NCBI GenBank assembly: GCA_030698225.1
Contig: JAUYNR010000107.1
Coordinates: forward strand, 1 to 64,000
Length of the DNA: 64,000 bases
Direction of reading: 5' to 3'
Source: Oxalobacteraceae bacterium
GTDB lineage: Bacteria; Pseudomonadota; Gammaproteobacteria; Burkholderiales; Burkholderiaceae_D
Shown here: positions 52,518-62,664 of the stretch, one piece after another
Layout of the letters: each line of letters begins with the position of its first letter
Position numbering within the stretch: position 1 is the stretch's first letter
Notes under the pieces: generated by a model
Told to the model about the DNA's origin: nothing
Seen by the model: the letters and a program-made list of their open reading frames with translations, nothing else
Databases searched by the model: none
Translations under genes and position numbers: made by a program

Positions 52518-53546
52518 ATGACGAAAATCATGACTGACGGCATATCCGAATCGTCACAAATCGCGCCTGCTCTGATGCAGGCCGGAGCGGTCAAACATCA
52601 AGACGGCACCACGCTGAGCGAGCAGGAGGTACAGCAAAGGCATCGACTGTTCATCGCCGCTGCCACCGCCGACAACACCCGCCTGGCTTATCGTTCGGCG
52701 ATCCGGCATTTTCATGCATGGGGCGGCGTATTGCCGTGCGAAACCGCGGTAGTGACGCGCTATCTGCTGAACTACGCGGCAACTTTGAGCCCGCGCACAC
52801 TGGCATTGCGCCTGACTGCGCTGTCGCAATGGCATCGCTTTCAGAGTTTTCCGGATCCGACCGATCACCCGGAACTGCGCAAGATGCTGCGCGGCATCGG
52901 GCGCACCCACGGCAAGCCGAAAAAGAAAGCCAGGGCCTTGCCGCTGGCGGACCTGGAGCGGATGGTCGTAGCGCTGTCGGCACAGAGCGGCCTGGCGGCG
53001 CTGCGCAACAGCGCGCTGCTGCAGCTGGCGTTCTTTGGCGCCTTCCGGCGCAGCGAAATCGTCAGCCTGCAGTTGCAGCATCTCGCCTGGGAGCCCGCCG
53101 GCCTGGTCATCACGCTGATGCGTTCCAAGACCGATCAGCAAGGGCTGGGCATCACGCGCGCGATCCCGTACGGCGCAGCGGATGGCATCTGCTGCCCGGC
53201 CTCCGCGCTCAAGCGCTGGCTGGCTGCGGCAGGACTGACCTGCGGACCGGTTTTTCGGCGCATTACGCGCTGGGGCCGGATTGGGGACGCAGCGCTGTAC
53301 GCCGGCAGCGTCAATGCAATTCTTGCCAGCAGCGCTGCCGCGGTACAACTGCCGTACGCGCCCGAACTCAGCAGCCATAGCTTCAGGCGCGGGCTGGCCA
53401 CCAGCGCGCACCTGGCAGGCGCCAATTTCCTCGACATCAAGCGCCAGGGCGGCTGGCGCCACGACGGCACGGTGCAAGGCTATATCGAGGAGGCCGACCA
53501 GTTCAGGAACAATGCGGCAGGCAATTTGCTTAAACGCAAGTCCTGA
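52518..53546 (+). CDS. Tyrosine recombinase/phage-type integrase
   Basis: 342 residues from the ATG at 52518 (a second ATG at 52530 is possible). N-terminal SAM-like core-binding domain (NTRLAYRSAIRHFHAWGG), then a catalytic domain with Arg177 in GAFRRSEI, His287-x2-Arg290 in HSFRRGLAT, and the nucleophile Tyr322 in GYIEEAD. Residues fit the R-H-R-Y tetrad, so it should be active. It stands alone, without att sites or phage genes seen nearby, and its promoter region consists of the composite repeat. Role in this genome unknown. Confidence 0.88.
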   Translation: MTKIMTDGISESSQIAPALMQAGAVKHQDGTTLSEQEVQQRHRLFIAAATADNTRLAYRSAIRHFHAWGGVLPCETAVVTRYLLNYAATLSPRTLALRLTALSQWHRFQSFPDPTDHPELRKMLRGIGRTHGKPKKKARALPLADLERMVVALSAQSGLAALRNSALLQLAFFGAFRRSEIVSLQLQHLAWEPAGLVITLMRSKTDQQGLGITRAIPYGAADGICCPASALKRWLAAAGLTCGPVFRRITRWGRIGDAALYAGSVNAILASSAAAVQLPYAPELSSHSFRRGLATSAHLAGANFLDIKRQGGWRHDGTVQGYIEEADQFRNNAAGNLLKRKS

Positions 53547-53618
53547 TTTTGCCTGGAGTATGGTTCAATCGGATGCATCAACGCATGGACGCTATAAGCT
53601 ATGACCAATGGAACCTGA

Positions 53619-55358
53619 ATGGAACACACCTTCCCCCTGATCACCACGATTGCCGCCGGCTTCGGCCTGGCGCTGATATTCGGCTTCATCGCCGAGCGGC
53701 TCAAGACTCCGGCGCTGGTCGGCTACCTGCTCGCCGGCATCATCATCGGCCCGGGAACGCCGGGTTTTGTCGCCGATGTGGAGATCGCATCGCAATTGTC
53801 GGAGATCGGCGTCATGTTGCTGATGTTCGGCGTCGGGCTGCATTTTTCGCTGGATGACCTGCTCTCGGTCAAGCGCATCGCGCTGCCGGGTGCGGTGGTG
53901 CAGATGGGCCTGGCGACGGTGCTTGGGATGGGCCTGGCATGGTGGTGGGGCTGGAACTTGGGCGCCGCATTGATCTTCGGACTGTCGCTGTCGTGCGCCA
54001 GCACGGTAGTGCTGCTCAAGGCGCTTGAGGCCAATGGCGTGCTGGACACGATGAACGGGCGCATCGCCGTCGGTTGGCTGGTGGTGGAAGATCTCGCGAC
54101 GGTATTGGTGCTGGTGCTGCTGCCGCCGCTGGCGGGCGTATTGGGCGGCACAGTCGTGCCGGCGGAGGGCGCGGCTCCGCTCTGGCGCACCATCGGCCAG
54201 ACGCTGCTGCAAATCTCGGCCTTCATCGCCTTGATGCTGATTGCCGGCCGTCGCGTATTGCCCTGGCTGTTGTGGCAGGTCACGCGCACCGGTTCGCGCG
54301 AACTATTCACGCTGGCGGTCATCGCGCCGGCGATCGGAATTGCCTATCTTGCCGCGCAATTGTTCGGCGTATCTTTTGCGCTGGGAGCCTTCTTTGCCGG
54401 CATGGTGATGCGGGAGTCCGAGTTCAGCCATCGTGCCGCCGAAGAGTCGCTGCCGCTACGCGATGCGTTCGCAGTGCTGTTCTTTGTCGCTGTCGGCATG
54501 CTGTTCGATCCGGCAGTATTGATGCAGCAGCCATTCCATCTGCTGGGCGTGGTCGCCATCATCATCGTCGGCAAGTCGATCGCGGCGATGGTGCTGGTGC
54601 TTGCCATGCGTTATCCGCTCAACACCGCGCTGACGGTAGCGGCCAGTCTGGCCCAGATCGGCGAGTTTTCCTTCATCCTGGCCGGGCTCGGGATGTCGCT
54701 CGATTTGCTGCCCGCCGAGGGGCTGAGCCTGATTCTCGGCGGCGCGCTGATTTCGATTGCCCTCAATCCGCTGGTGTTCGCCGCCATCGCGCCGATCAGA
54801 AGGTGGGTTCTGCAACATTCGGAACTGGCACGCCGTCTGGAGCGCCGCGAGGACCCGTTCGCCGAACTGCCGATGAGCACCGATCGCAAGTATCTTGAAG
54901 GACAGGTGGTGCTGGTCGGCCACGGTCGGGTCGGTCGACGGATTGCCAGCGCCTTGATCGAACGCGGGATTCCGTATGTGGTGGTGGAACATAACCGCGA
55001 GCAGGTTGAGGATTTGCGCAAGAAAGGTGTAGCTGCAGTGTCCGGGAATGCAGCCGACCCGGCGGTTCTGATCCAGGCGCACATTGCGGACGCGGCGATG
55101 CTGGTGATCGCGACTCCGGACCCGATCGGCGTGCGCAAGATGGCCGAAACCGCACGCGCGCTCAACCCGAACATAGAAATTGTGCTGCGCAGCCACAGCG
55201 AGGACGAGTCGCAACTGCTGCGCAAAGATGCGGTCGGCACGGTGTTTTTTGGCGAAGAGGAGCTCGCCAAGGGCATGATGCACCATGTATTGCAGCGCTT
55301 CGCTCCGCCACCGGCAGCGTCGGCGCATGGGCATGGTGCGGGCTCCGAACACGCATGA
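53619..55358 (+). CDS. CPA2 cation:proton antiporter with RCK_N domain (YbaL/KefC-like)
   Basis: 579 residues. Twelve or so helices with LVGYLLAGIIIGPGTPGF, SCASTVVLLKALEANGVLD and VVEDLATVLVLVLL (antiporter core), then a cytoplasmic RCK_N/TrkA_N domain with VVLVGHGRVGRRIASALIER near 425-445. Closest in layout to YbaL/RosB. Probably exchanges K+ or Na+ for protons; a potassium-related function would complement the K+ uptake genes nearby, though that link is only positional. Confidence 0.88.
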   Translation: MEHTFPLITTIAAGFGLALIFGFIAERLKTPALVGYLLAGIIIGPGTPGFVADVEIASQLSEIGVMLLMFGVGLHFSLDDLLSVKRIALPGAVVQMGLATVLGMGLAWWWGWNLGAALIFGLSLSCASTVVLLKALEANGVLDTMNGRIAVGWLVVEDLATVLVLVLLPPLAGVLGGTVVPAEGAAPLWRTIGQTLLQISAFIALMLIAGRRVLPWLLWQVTRTGSRELFTLAVIAPAIGIAYLAAQLFGVSFALGAFFAGMVMRESEFSHRAAEESLPLRDAFAVLFFVAVGMLFDPAVLMQQPFHLLGVVAIIIVGKSIAAMVLVLAMRYPLNTALTVAASLAQIGEFSFILAGLGMSLDLLPAEGLSLILGGALISIALNPLVFAAIAPIRRWVLQHSELARRLERREDPFAELPMSTDRKYLEGQVVLVGHGRVGRRIASALIERGIPYVVVEHNREQVEDLRKKGVAAVSGNAADPAVLIQAHIADAAMLVIATPDPIGVRKMAETARALNPNIEIVLRSHSEDESQLLRKDAVGTVFFGEEELAKGMMHHVLQRFAPPPAASAHGHGAGSEHA

Positions 55359-55761
55359 AGCGCAAGCGCAGGGAATCGTAATTCCACTTCTACCGGTGCA
55401 AGGCGCGTCATCAGCTTGGTGCGCCTGGTGGCGAGTTTTTCCACCAGCAGCCCGGTCCAGACGACCTTGACCCATTCGAGCGCCGACAGAATGCCTGCAT
55501 CGCATCCGTTGACAGCCTGCCACATCGCGCAGGCAGGAAATCGCAGCCGGTTTCTCCGTTTCAAGAAGTGCTGCACTTTGTGCCAGCGCAATACTGGCGC
55601 TCCCTTGTTGATGATACTGATACAAGAAATCCCGACTTCCGGGCTGGATTGCATCCGTTCAAGATGTGCGGCATGTTTGCTCAAGCCAGCCATCCATTGG
55701 AATGGGGCGGTCGCATGCATCCGCGTTTCGTAGCGAATCTGCCAATCGTTATAGGTGAACC
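55359..55761. other. Intergenic region before lon
   Basis: 403 bp. No supported gene. A minus-strand frame (MHATAPFQWMAGLSKHAAHL..., about 55714 leftward) stays open but runs on through the antiporter gene and matches no family I know; it might be a remnant. The lon promoter should lie here. Confidence 0.4.
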
Positions 55762-58197
<2,436 letters not shown>

Positions 58198-58234
58198 CTT
58201 CGGCGTTGCGTTCCAGTGCAAGCGGCTGACATCG

Positions 58235-58272
58235 CCCCCTCTCCCGCTTGCGGGAAAGGGCCGGGGAGAGGG
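58235..58272. repeat. CCCTCTCCC inverted repeat, copy 1
   Basis: CCCCTCTCCCGCTTGCGGGA then AAGGGCCGGGGAGAGGG folds on itself. Follows the lon stop by 38 bp, so it may serve as terminator. Confidence 0.75.
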
Positions 58273-58357
58273 TGTTTGCAATGACCACGGCGGACCAAAA
58301 CAAGGCGCAACTATGATGGCAGTGCCACGAAATGCGGCGCTAGGAGTATTTGCTAAG

Positions 58358-58395
58358 ACCCTCTCCCTAACCCTCTCCCGCGCGCGGGAGAGGGA
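58358..58395. repeat. CCCTCTCCC inverted repeat, copy 2
   Basis: ACCCTCTCCCTAACCCTCTC then CCGCGCGCGGGAGAGGG. Second member of the same family, 85 bp from the first, in the lon-chrA gap. Confidence 0.75.
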
Positions 58396-58447
58396 ACTCA
58401 AACAGTCCTCCCGTAGTGAGTGGCCTGAATAGCAAACTACCCTCTAT

Positions 58448-58475
58448 TTTCGTGTCTTTCGTGCTTTTCGTGGAC
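58448..58475. repeat. CACGAAA-triplet repeat module, copy 4 (reverse)
   Basis: TTTCGTGTCTTTCGTGCTTT then TCGTGGAC. Here it stands without the AT-rich element. Confidence 0.7.
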
Positions 58476-58529
58476 TGCCGCTTTGGATGACCCGGTTTTC
58501 GATTACCATCCTGCTGATCAAATATCAGG

Positions 58530-59759
58530 ATGCCGCACATGTTATCGATCGAAATTGAAACCGGGAAGACCATGCCTGCCAGCGCAGGGGTAGTTTTTAT
58601 CGCCTTCCTGCGCCTGGGGTTGACTTCGTTTGGCGGCCCGATTGCGCACCTCGGATACTTTCGCGACGAGTTCGTCACGCGCCGGCGCTGGCTCAGCGAA
58701 CACAGTTACGCCGACCTGGTTGCCTTGTGCCAGTTCCTGCCCGGCCCCGCCAGCAGCCAGGTCGGCATCGCGATCGGCTTGAGCCGCGCCGGATTCGCCG
58801 GTGCGCTGGCCGCCTGGGCCGGCTTCACCCTGCCCTCGGCGCTGCTGCTGATTCTATTCGCGCAGGGCCTGTCAGGCTGGGGTGATGCGGTTCCCTTGGG
58901 TCTGCTGCACGGCCTGAAAGTGGTTGCTGTTGCAGTAGTGGCGCAAGCGGTGTGGGGCATGGCACGCACCCTGTGCACCGATCGCGCGCGCATCACGATT
59001 GCCGCGGCTGCCGCCTGCACCGCACTGCTGTGGCCGACCGCCTGGGGCCAGGTCGGCGTGATCGCCGCCGCCGCCGTGCTGGGCCTGTTCCTGTTCAAGC
59101 CGGTGCCGGACGGCAACCATGAGCCGCTGCCGCTGATGATCGGGCGCCGCACCGCGGCCATGCTGCTCGGGCTGTTTTTCGCGCTGCTGCTGGGTTTGCC
59201 TGTCTGGGTGCAAGTCTGGCCGAATCAGGCGCTGGCGATGGTCGATGCGTTTTACCGCGCCGGCGCGCTGGTGTTCGGCGGCGGCCATGTGGTGTTGCCG
59301 TTATTGCAGGCCGAGGTAGTGCCGAACGGCTGGGTCTCGAATACGACCTTTCTGGCCGGCTACGGCGCGGCGCAAGCGGTTCCCGGTCCGCTGTTTACCT
59401 TTGCGGCCTTTCTCGGCGCGGCGATGAAAGCCACGCCCAACGGCGTGTCCGGCGGCCTGCTGTGTCTGCTTGCGATCTTCCTGCCATCGTTTCTGCTGGT
59501 GGCCGGCGTGCTGCCGTTCTGGGAACAGTTGCGGCGTCAGGTCCGCACCCGCGCCGCGCTTGCCGCCATCAATGCGGCGGTGGTCGGCTTGCTGCTGGCG
59601 GCGTTCTACAACCCGGTCTGGACCAATGCGGTGCAGGCGCCGAGCGACTTCGGCCTGGCGCTGGTCGCATTCGTCGCGCTGATGTTCTGGAAGCTGCCAC
59701 CCTGGCTGGTCGTGCTGGGGTGCGGCATGGCCGGCTGGCTGCTGAGTGCCCTGCTGTGA
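58530..59759 (+). CDS. chrA: Chromate transporter ChrA
   Basis: 409 residues. Two homologous CHR halves: FLRLGLTSFGGPIAHLGYFR with LCQFLPGPASSQVGIAIG in the first, and FYRAGALVFGGGHVVLPLLQ with GYGAAQAVPGPLFTFAAFLG in the second, giving about 12 helices. Long-chain ChrA proteins export chromate and so confer resistance. ATG at 58539 has better spacing to AGGA and is an alternative start. Confidence 0.92.
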   Translation: MPHMLSIEIETGKTMPASAGVVFIAFLRLGLTSFGGPIAHLGYFRDEFVTRRRWLSEHSYADLVALCQFLPGPASSQVGIAIGLSRAGFAGALAAWAGFTLPSALLLILFAQGLSGWGDAVPLGLLHGLKVVAVAVVAQAVWGMARTLCTDRARITIAAAAACTALLWPTAWGQVGVIAAAAVLGLFLFKPVPDGNHEPLPLMIGRRTAAMLLGLFFALLLGLPVWVQVWPNQALAMVDAFYRAGALVFGGGHVVLPLLQAEVVPNGWVSNTTFLAGYGAAQAVPGPLFTFAAFLGAAMKATPNGVSGGLLCLLAIFLPSFLLVAGVLPFWEQLRRQVRTRAALAAINAAVVGLLLAAFYNPVWTNAVQAPSDFGLALVAFVALMFWKLPPWLVVLGCGMAGWLLSALL

Positions 59760-59796
59760 CATCGCAGCGCGATACACTGCAGATCGGAGCCATTCA

Positions 59797-59880
59797 ATAT
59801 ACTGAATCATGTATTTTTAAACACGCATTTATACATTGCGGTAAATGCACTATTTTTACATATACTCCTTATATTTCATG
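59797..59880 (+). repeat. AT-rich dispersed repeat, copy G
   Basis: ATACTGAATCATGTATTTTT, ACATTGCGGTAAATGCAC and TTTTTACATATACTCCTTAT. Last of the seven copies; directly followed by the nested inverted repeat at 59882. Confidence 0.7.
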
Positions 59881-59881
59881 G

Positions 59882-59977
59882 CTTACGCAAAATATTGTGG
59901 ATTATCAGTAGTGCAGGCCTCCGTGCCTGCACCGGGCCGCAGGCACGGAGGCCTGCGCTACTTGATATTGCGTAAGT
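59882..59977. repeat. Nested inverted repeat
   Basis: Outer ends CTTACGCAAAATATTG and GATATTGCGTAAG enclose perfect inner arms GCAGGCCTCCGTGCCTGC (59913-59930) and GCAGGCACGGAGGCCTGC (59939-59956) around ACCGGGCC. The outer match resembles terminal repeats of a tiny insertion; the inner hairpin is strong enough to act as terminator between chrA and the MFS gene. Confidence 0.8.
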
Positions 59978-59993
59978 CCTATATTTTCTAAAA

Positions 59994-61199
59994 ATGACAG
60001 ACGCCGGAAAATTCCGCACGCTGCGCCAGATTCCGTCCGGTATCTGGGCGCTCGGCGTGGTCAGCCTGCTGATGGACGTTTCATCCGAGATGGTGCATGC
60101 GCTGCTGCCGCTGTTCATGGTCGTCACGCTGGGCACCAGCGTATTCACCGTCGGCCTGATCGAAGGTGCGGCCGAGGCGACGGCCTTGATCGTCAAGGTA
60201 TTTTCAGGGGTATTGAGCGACTATCTGGGCAAGCGCAAGGGCCTGGCGGTGTTCGGCTACGGCCTGGCCGCGCTGACCAAGCCGATCTTCGCGCTGGCCT
60301 CCGGCATCGGCTGGATCATGGGCGCGCGCCTGCTGGACCGGGTCGGCAAGGGGATTCGGGGCGCGCCGCGCGATGCGCTGGTGGCCGACCTGACGCCGCC
60401 GCATCTGCGCGGCGCGGCGTTCGGGCTGCGCCAGTCGCTCGATACGGTGGGCGCATTTCTCGGCCCTTTGACTGCGATGGGACTGATGCTGCTGTGGGCC
60501 AATGATTTCAGGGCCGTATTCTGGGTCGCCACGGTGCCTGCGGTGCTGGCGGTCGTGCTGTTGATCGTCGGCGTGCAGGAACCCGAGCGAAAAGTTACCG
60601 GAGCCCCGGAAAAACGCACAAATCCGATCCGCTGGGATAATCTCAAACGCATGGGGCGCGACTACTGGTGGGTGGTGATCATCGGCGCGGTATTCACGCT
60701 GGCGCGTTTCAGCGAGGCATTCTTGCTGCTGCGCGCGCAACAGGGCGGCATGGCGCTGGCCTGGGTGCCGCTGATCATGGTGGCGATGAACGTGGTGTAT
60801 GCGCTGTCGGCCTATCCGTTCGGCAAACTGTCCGACAGCGTCAGCCATACCCGCCTGCTGGCAGCCGGCTTGCTGGTGTTGATCGCGGCCGATATCGTGC
60901 TGGCCAGCAGCAATGCATGGCCGGTGGTGTTGCTGGGCGTGCTGCTGTGGGGCTTGCACATGGGCATGACGCAAGGCTTGCTGGCCGCGATGGTGGCAGC
61001 TACCGCACCGGCCGATCTACGCGGCACCGCATTCGGCTTTTTCAATCTCGCCAGCGGACTGGCGATGCTGGTGGCCAGCCCGCTGGCCGGCTGGCTATGG
61101 GATGGCTACGGCGCATCGTTTACTTTTTATGCGGGAGCGGTATTTTGCGGCGCGGCGCTGTTGCTGATGCTGGCCGATCTGCGGCGCAGAGCCGGATAA
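59994..61199 (+). CDS. MFS transporter
   Basis: 401 residues, twelve helices. The loop between helices 2 and 3 reads GVLSDYLGKRKGLAVFGYGL, the MFS signature; RVGKGIRGAPRDALVADLTP is typical of the YfkF/quinolone-like subfamily found in betaproteobacteria. Substrate unknown. The ATG lies 17 bp after the nested inverted repeat. Confidence 0.88.
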   Translation: MTDAGKFRTLRQIPSGIWALGVVSLLMDVSSEMVHALLPLFMVVTLGTSVFTVGLIEGAAEATALIVKVFSGVLSDYLGKRKGLAVFGYGLAALTKPIFALASGIGWIMGARLLDRVGKGIRGAPRDALVADLTPPHLRGAAFGLRQSLDTVGAFLGPLTAMGLMLLWANDFRAVFWVATVPAVLAVVLLIVGVQEPERKVTGAPEKRTNPIRWDNLKRMGRDYWWVVIIGAVFTLARFSEAFLLLRAQQGGMALAWVPLIMVAMNVVYALSAYPFGKLSDSVSHTRLLAAGLLVLIAADIVLASSNAWPVVLLGVLLWGLHMGMTQGLLAAMVAATAPADLRGTAFGFFNLASGLAMLVASPLAGWLWDGYGASFTFYAGAVFCGAALLLMLADLRRRAG

Positions 61200-61218
61200 G
61201 CACAGACTGCAGATTGCC

Positions 61219-61776
61219 TTATTCCGCAGCGAACAGGCGGGCCCAGCCGTCATGCCCGAGGCCACGCAGGGTCTCGATGTTTTTTTCGAAGATATCATCG
61301 GTTTGCGGATACGCGGCCACCGCCTTTTCGATGCTTTCCTCGCGCAGCAGGTGCAAGGTCGGATACGGCGAACGGTTGGTGTAGTTGTCGATATCGTCCG
61401 CCGCGGTGCCGTCGAACTGGTATTGCGGATGAAAGCTCGCCACCTGCAGCACGCCGCCCAGCTCCATGTCCTCGACCGCCGCATCGGCCACATCGAGAAA
61501 ATCGTTGTAATCGAGAAAATCTGTCAGCGTGCCCGGGTGGATCAGCAGCGTGGTTTCGATCTGCTCCGCTGGAGATTCGGCCAGCGTTTCCAATTCGACG
61601 ATCAAGTCCGCAAGCAGCGCCTCCGGCGTGGCCGCCGCGCTGACCACGTAACGGATCTGGTTCTTCACATGCACCGCCTTGGCAAACGGGCACAGATTCA
61701 GGCCGATCACGGCCTTCTCCAGCCACTTCTGCGTATCTGCGATGATTTCTTCAGGGGTATTCGCGCTGCTGGTCAT
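61219..61776 (-). CDS. DUF1415 domain protein
   Basis: 185 residues. IIADTQKWLEKAVIGLNLCP with FAKAVHVKNQIRYVVSAA at the start, LIHPGTLTDFLDYNDFLDVA, VLQVASFHPQYQFDG and RSPYPTLHLLREESIEKAV are characteristic of the uncharacterised DUF1415 family in proteobacteria. Cytoplasmic; function not known. Converges with the MFS gene (19-bp gap). Confidence 0.9.
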   Translation of the reverse strand: MTSSANTPEEIIADTQKWLEKAVIGLNLCPFAKAVHVKNQIRYVVSAAATPEALLADLIVELETLAESPAEQIETTLLIHPGTLTDFLDYNDFLDVADAAVEDMELGGVLQVASFHPQYQFDGTAADDIDNYTNRSPYPTLHLLREESIEKAVAAYPQTDDIFEKNIETLRGLGHDGWARLFAAE

Positions 61777-61895
61777 GGGCTGGTCTTTTCTGCAATGGGA
61801 TTCGAACCTGTGCTTATAACATCAAACCAGAATCGGCAGCGGATGGCGGGCTTTTAATCCGCAGGCACACAGTTCGAGTAATAAAGTTACTACCC

Positions 61896-62504
61896 CTACT
61901 GATAACTCACCTTTCCGTCGGAAATCTTAACAACACCACGCTGTGTGAGTTGGTCTAACAACCCTTCGATTTCATCGTCACCAAGTTGATTAACGAAAAG
62001 AGCTTTAAGACTGCTGCCGAGGGTTTTTAACGTCCTTGGCTTAGAAGAACCTCGCTTTTCTAGATTTTCGATCACAGCATCGACCTTCTCTTGTACCGAC
62101 TTAGCATTGGAGATTTTTATCAGAGGTATATCGGTAACTGAAGCAGAGCGCTGACAAAGTATCTTTTGTCCTTTGAGATATTTGATCAAAGGATCGAAAC
62201 CTTTATCTTTGGAAATGATGTGAAAGAAAGCATCGGCGCTTTCCGCGGCAAGCCTGCCAACATAGTAAGCAATGTGAAAGTCGAGCGCGTTGCTGCCGTT
62301 CCCTTCGATTTCTATATATTCAGCATCCGACCCAAAAGGCTGAAGCGCAATCGCCATTTCTCGCGGAATCTTCGTTTGATTACTGCCTAAAAAAATTTTA
62401 ACTTTGAACAGGCCGCCAGTCAGTAAACTCAAGTTTTTTGGTTGGACATTTTCGAAGTCAACCAATACGAAATTTGTTCTCAAGGTGTTCCTCGATTCAT
62501 GCAA
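61896..62504 (-). CDS. PIN/NYN-like domain protein with C-terminal helical tail
   Basis: 202 residues. FVLVDFENVQPKNLSLL has the DxEN-type first acidic site of PIN/NYN nucleases, GNGSNALDFHIAYYVGRLA the middle one, and AFFHIISKDKGFDPLIKYL the third, so an RNase fold is likely. The tail (LGDDEIEGLLDQLTQRGVVK) looks like a small winged-helix. AT-rich compared with neighbours and without a partner antitoxin gene, so probably a stand-alone acquired gene. Confidence 0.78.
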   Translation of the reverse strand: MHESRNTLRTNFVLVDFENVQPKNLSLLTGGLFKVKIFLGSNQTKIPREMAIALQPFGSDAEYIEIEGNGSNALDFHIAYYVGRLAAESADAFFHIISKDKGFDPLIKYLKGQKILCQRSASVTDIPLIKISNAKSVQEKVDAVIENLEKRGSSKPRTLKTLGSSLKALFVNQLGDDEIEGLLDQLTQRGVVKISDGKVSYQ

Positions 62505-62611
62505 CGATGAATTCAGATTCTATCTGTTAAGCACCATTCGTTGTAAATCTTAAGAGTGCCATGACACTTCTGGCGAGTGCGGATGAAAGATTACGAGTGA
62601 GGACGATCAAC

Positions 62612-62646
62612 AATGCAAAAACCGGCCGCAGCCGGTTTTTTGCATT
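62612..62646. terminator. Bidirectional Rho-independent terminator
   Basis: Arms AATGCAAAAACCGGC and GCCGGTTTTTTGCATT around CGCA, with T-runs in both directions. Ends malate synthase transcription; 18 bp from its stop codon. Confidence 0.88.
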
Positions 62647-62664
62647 GGAACTACCAGGAAACCG

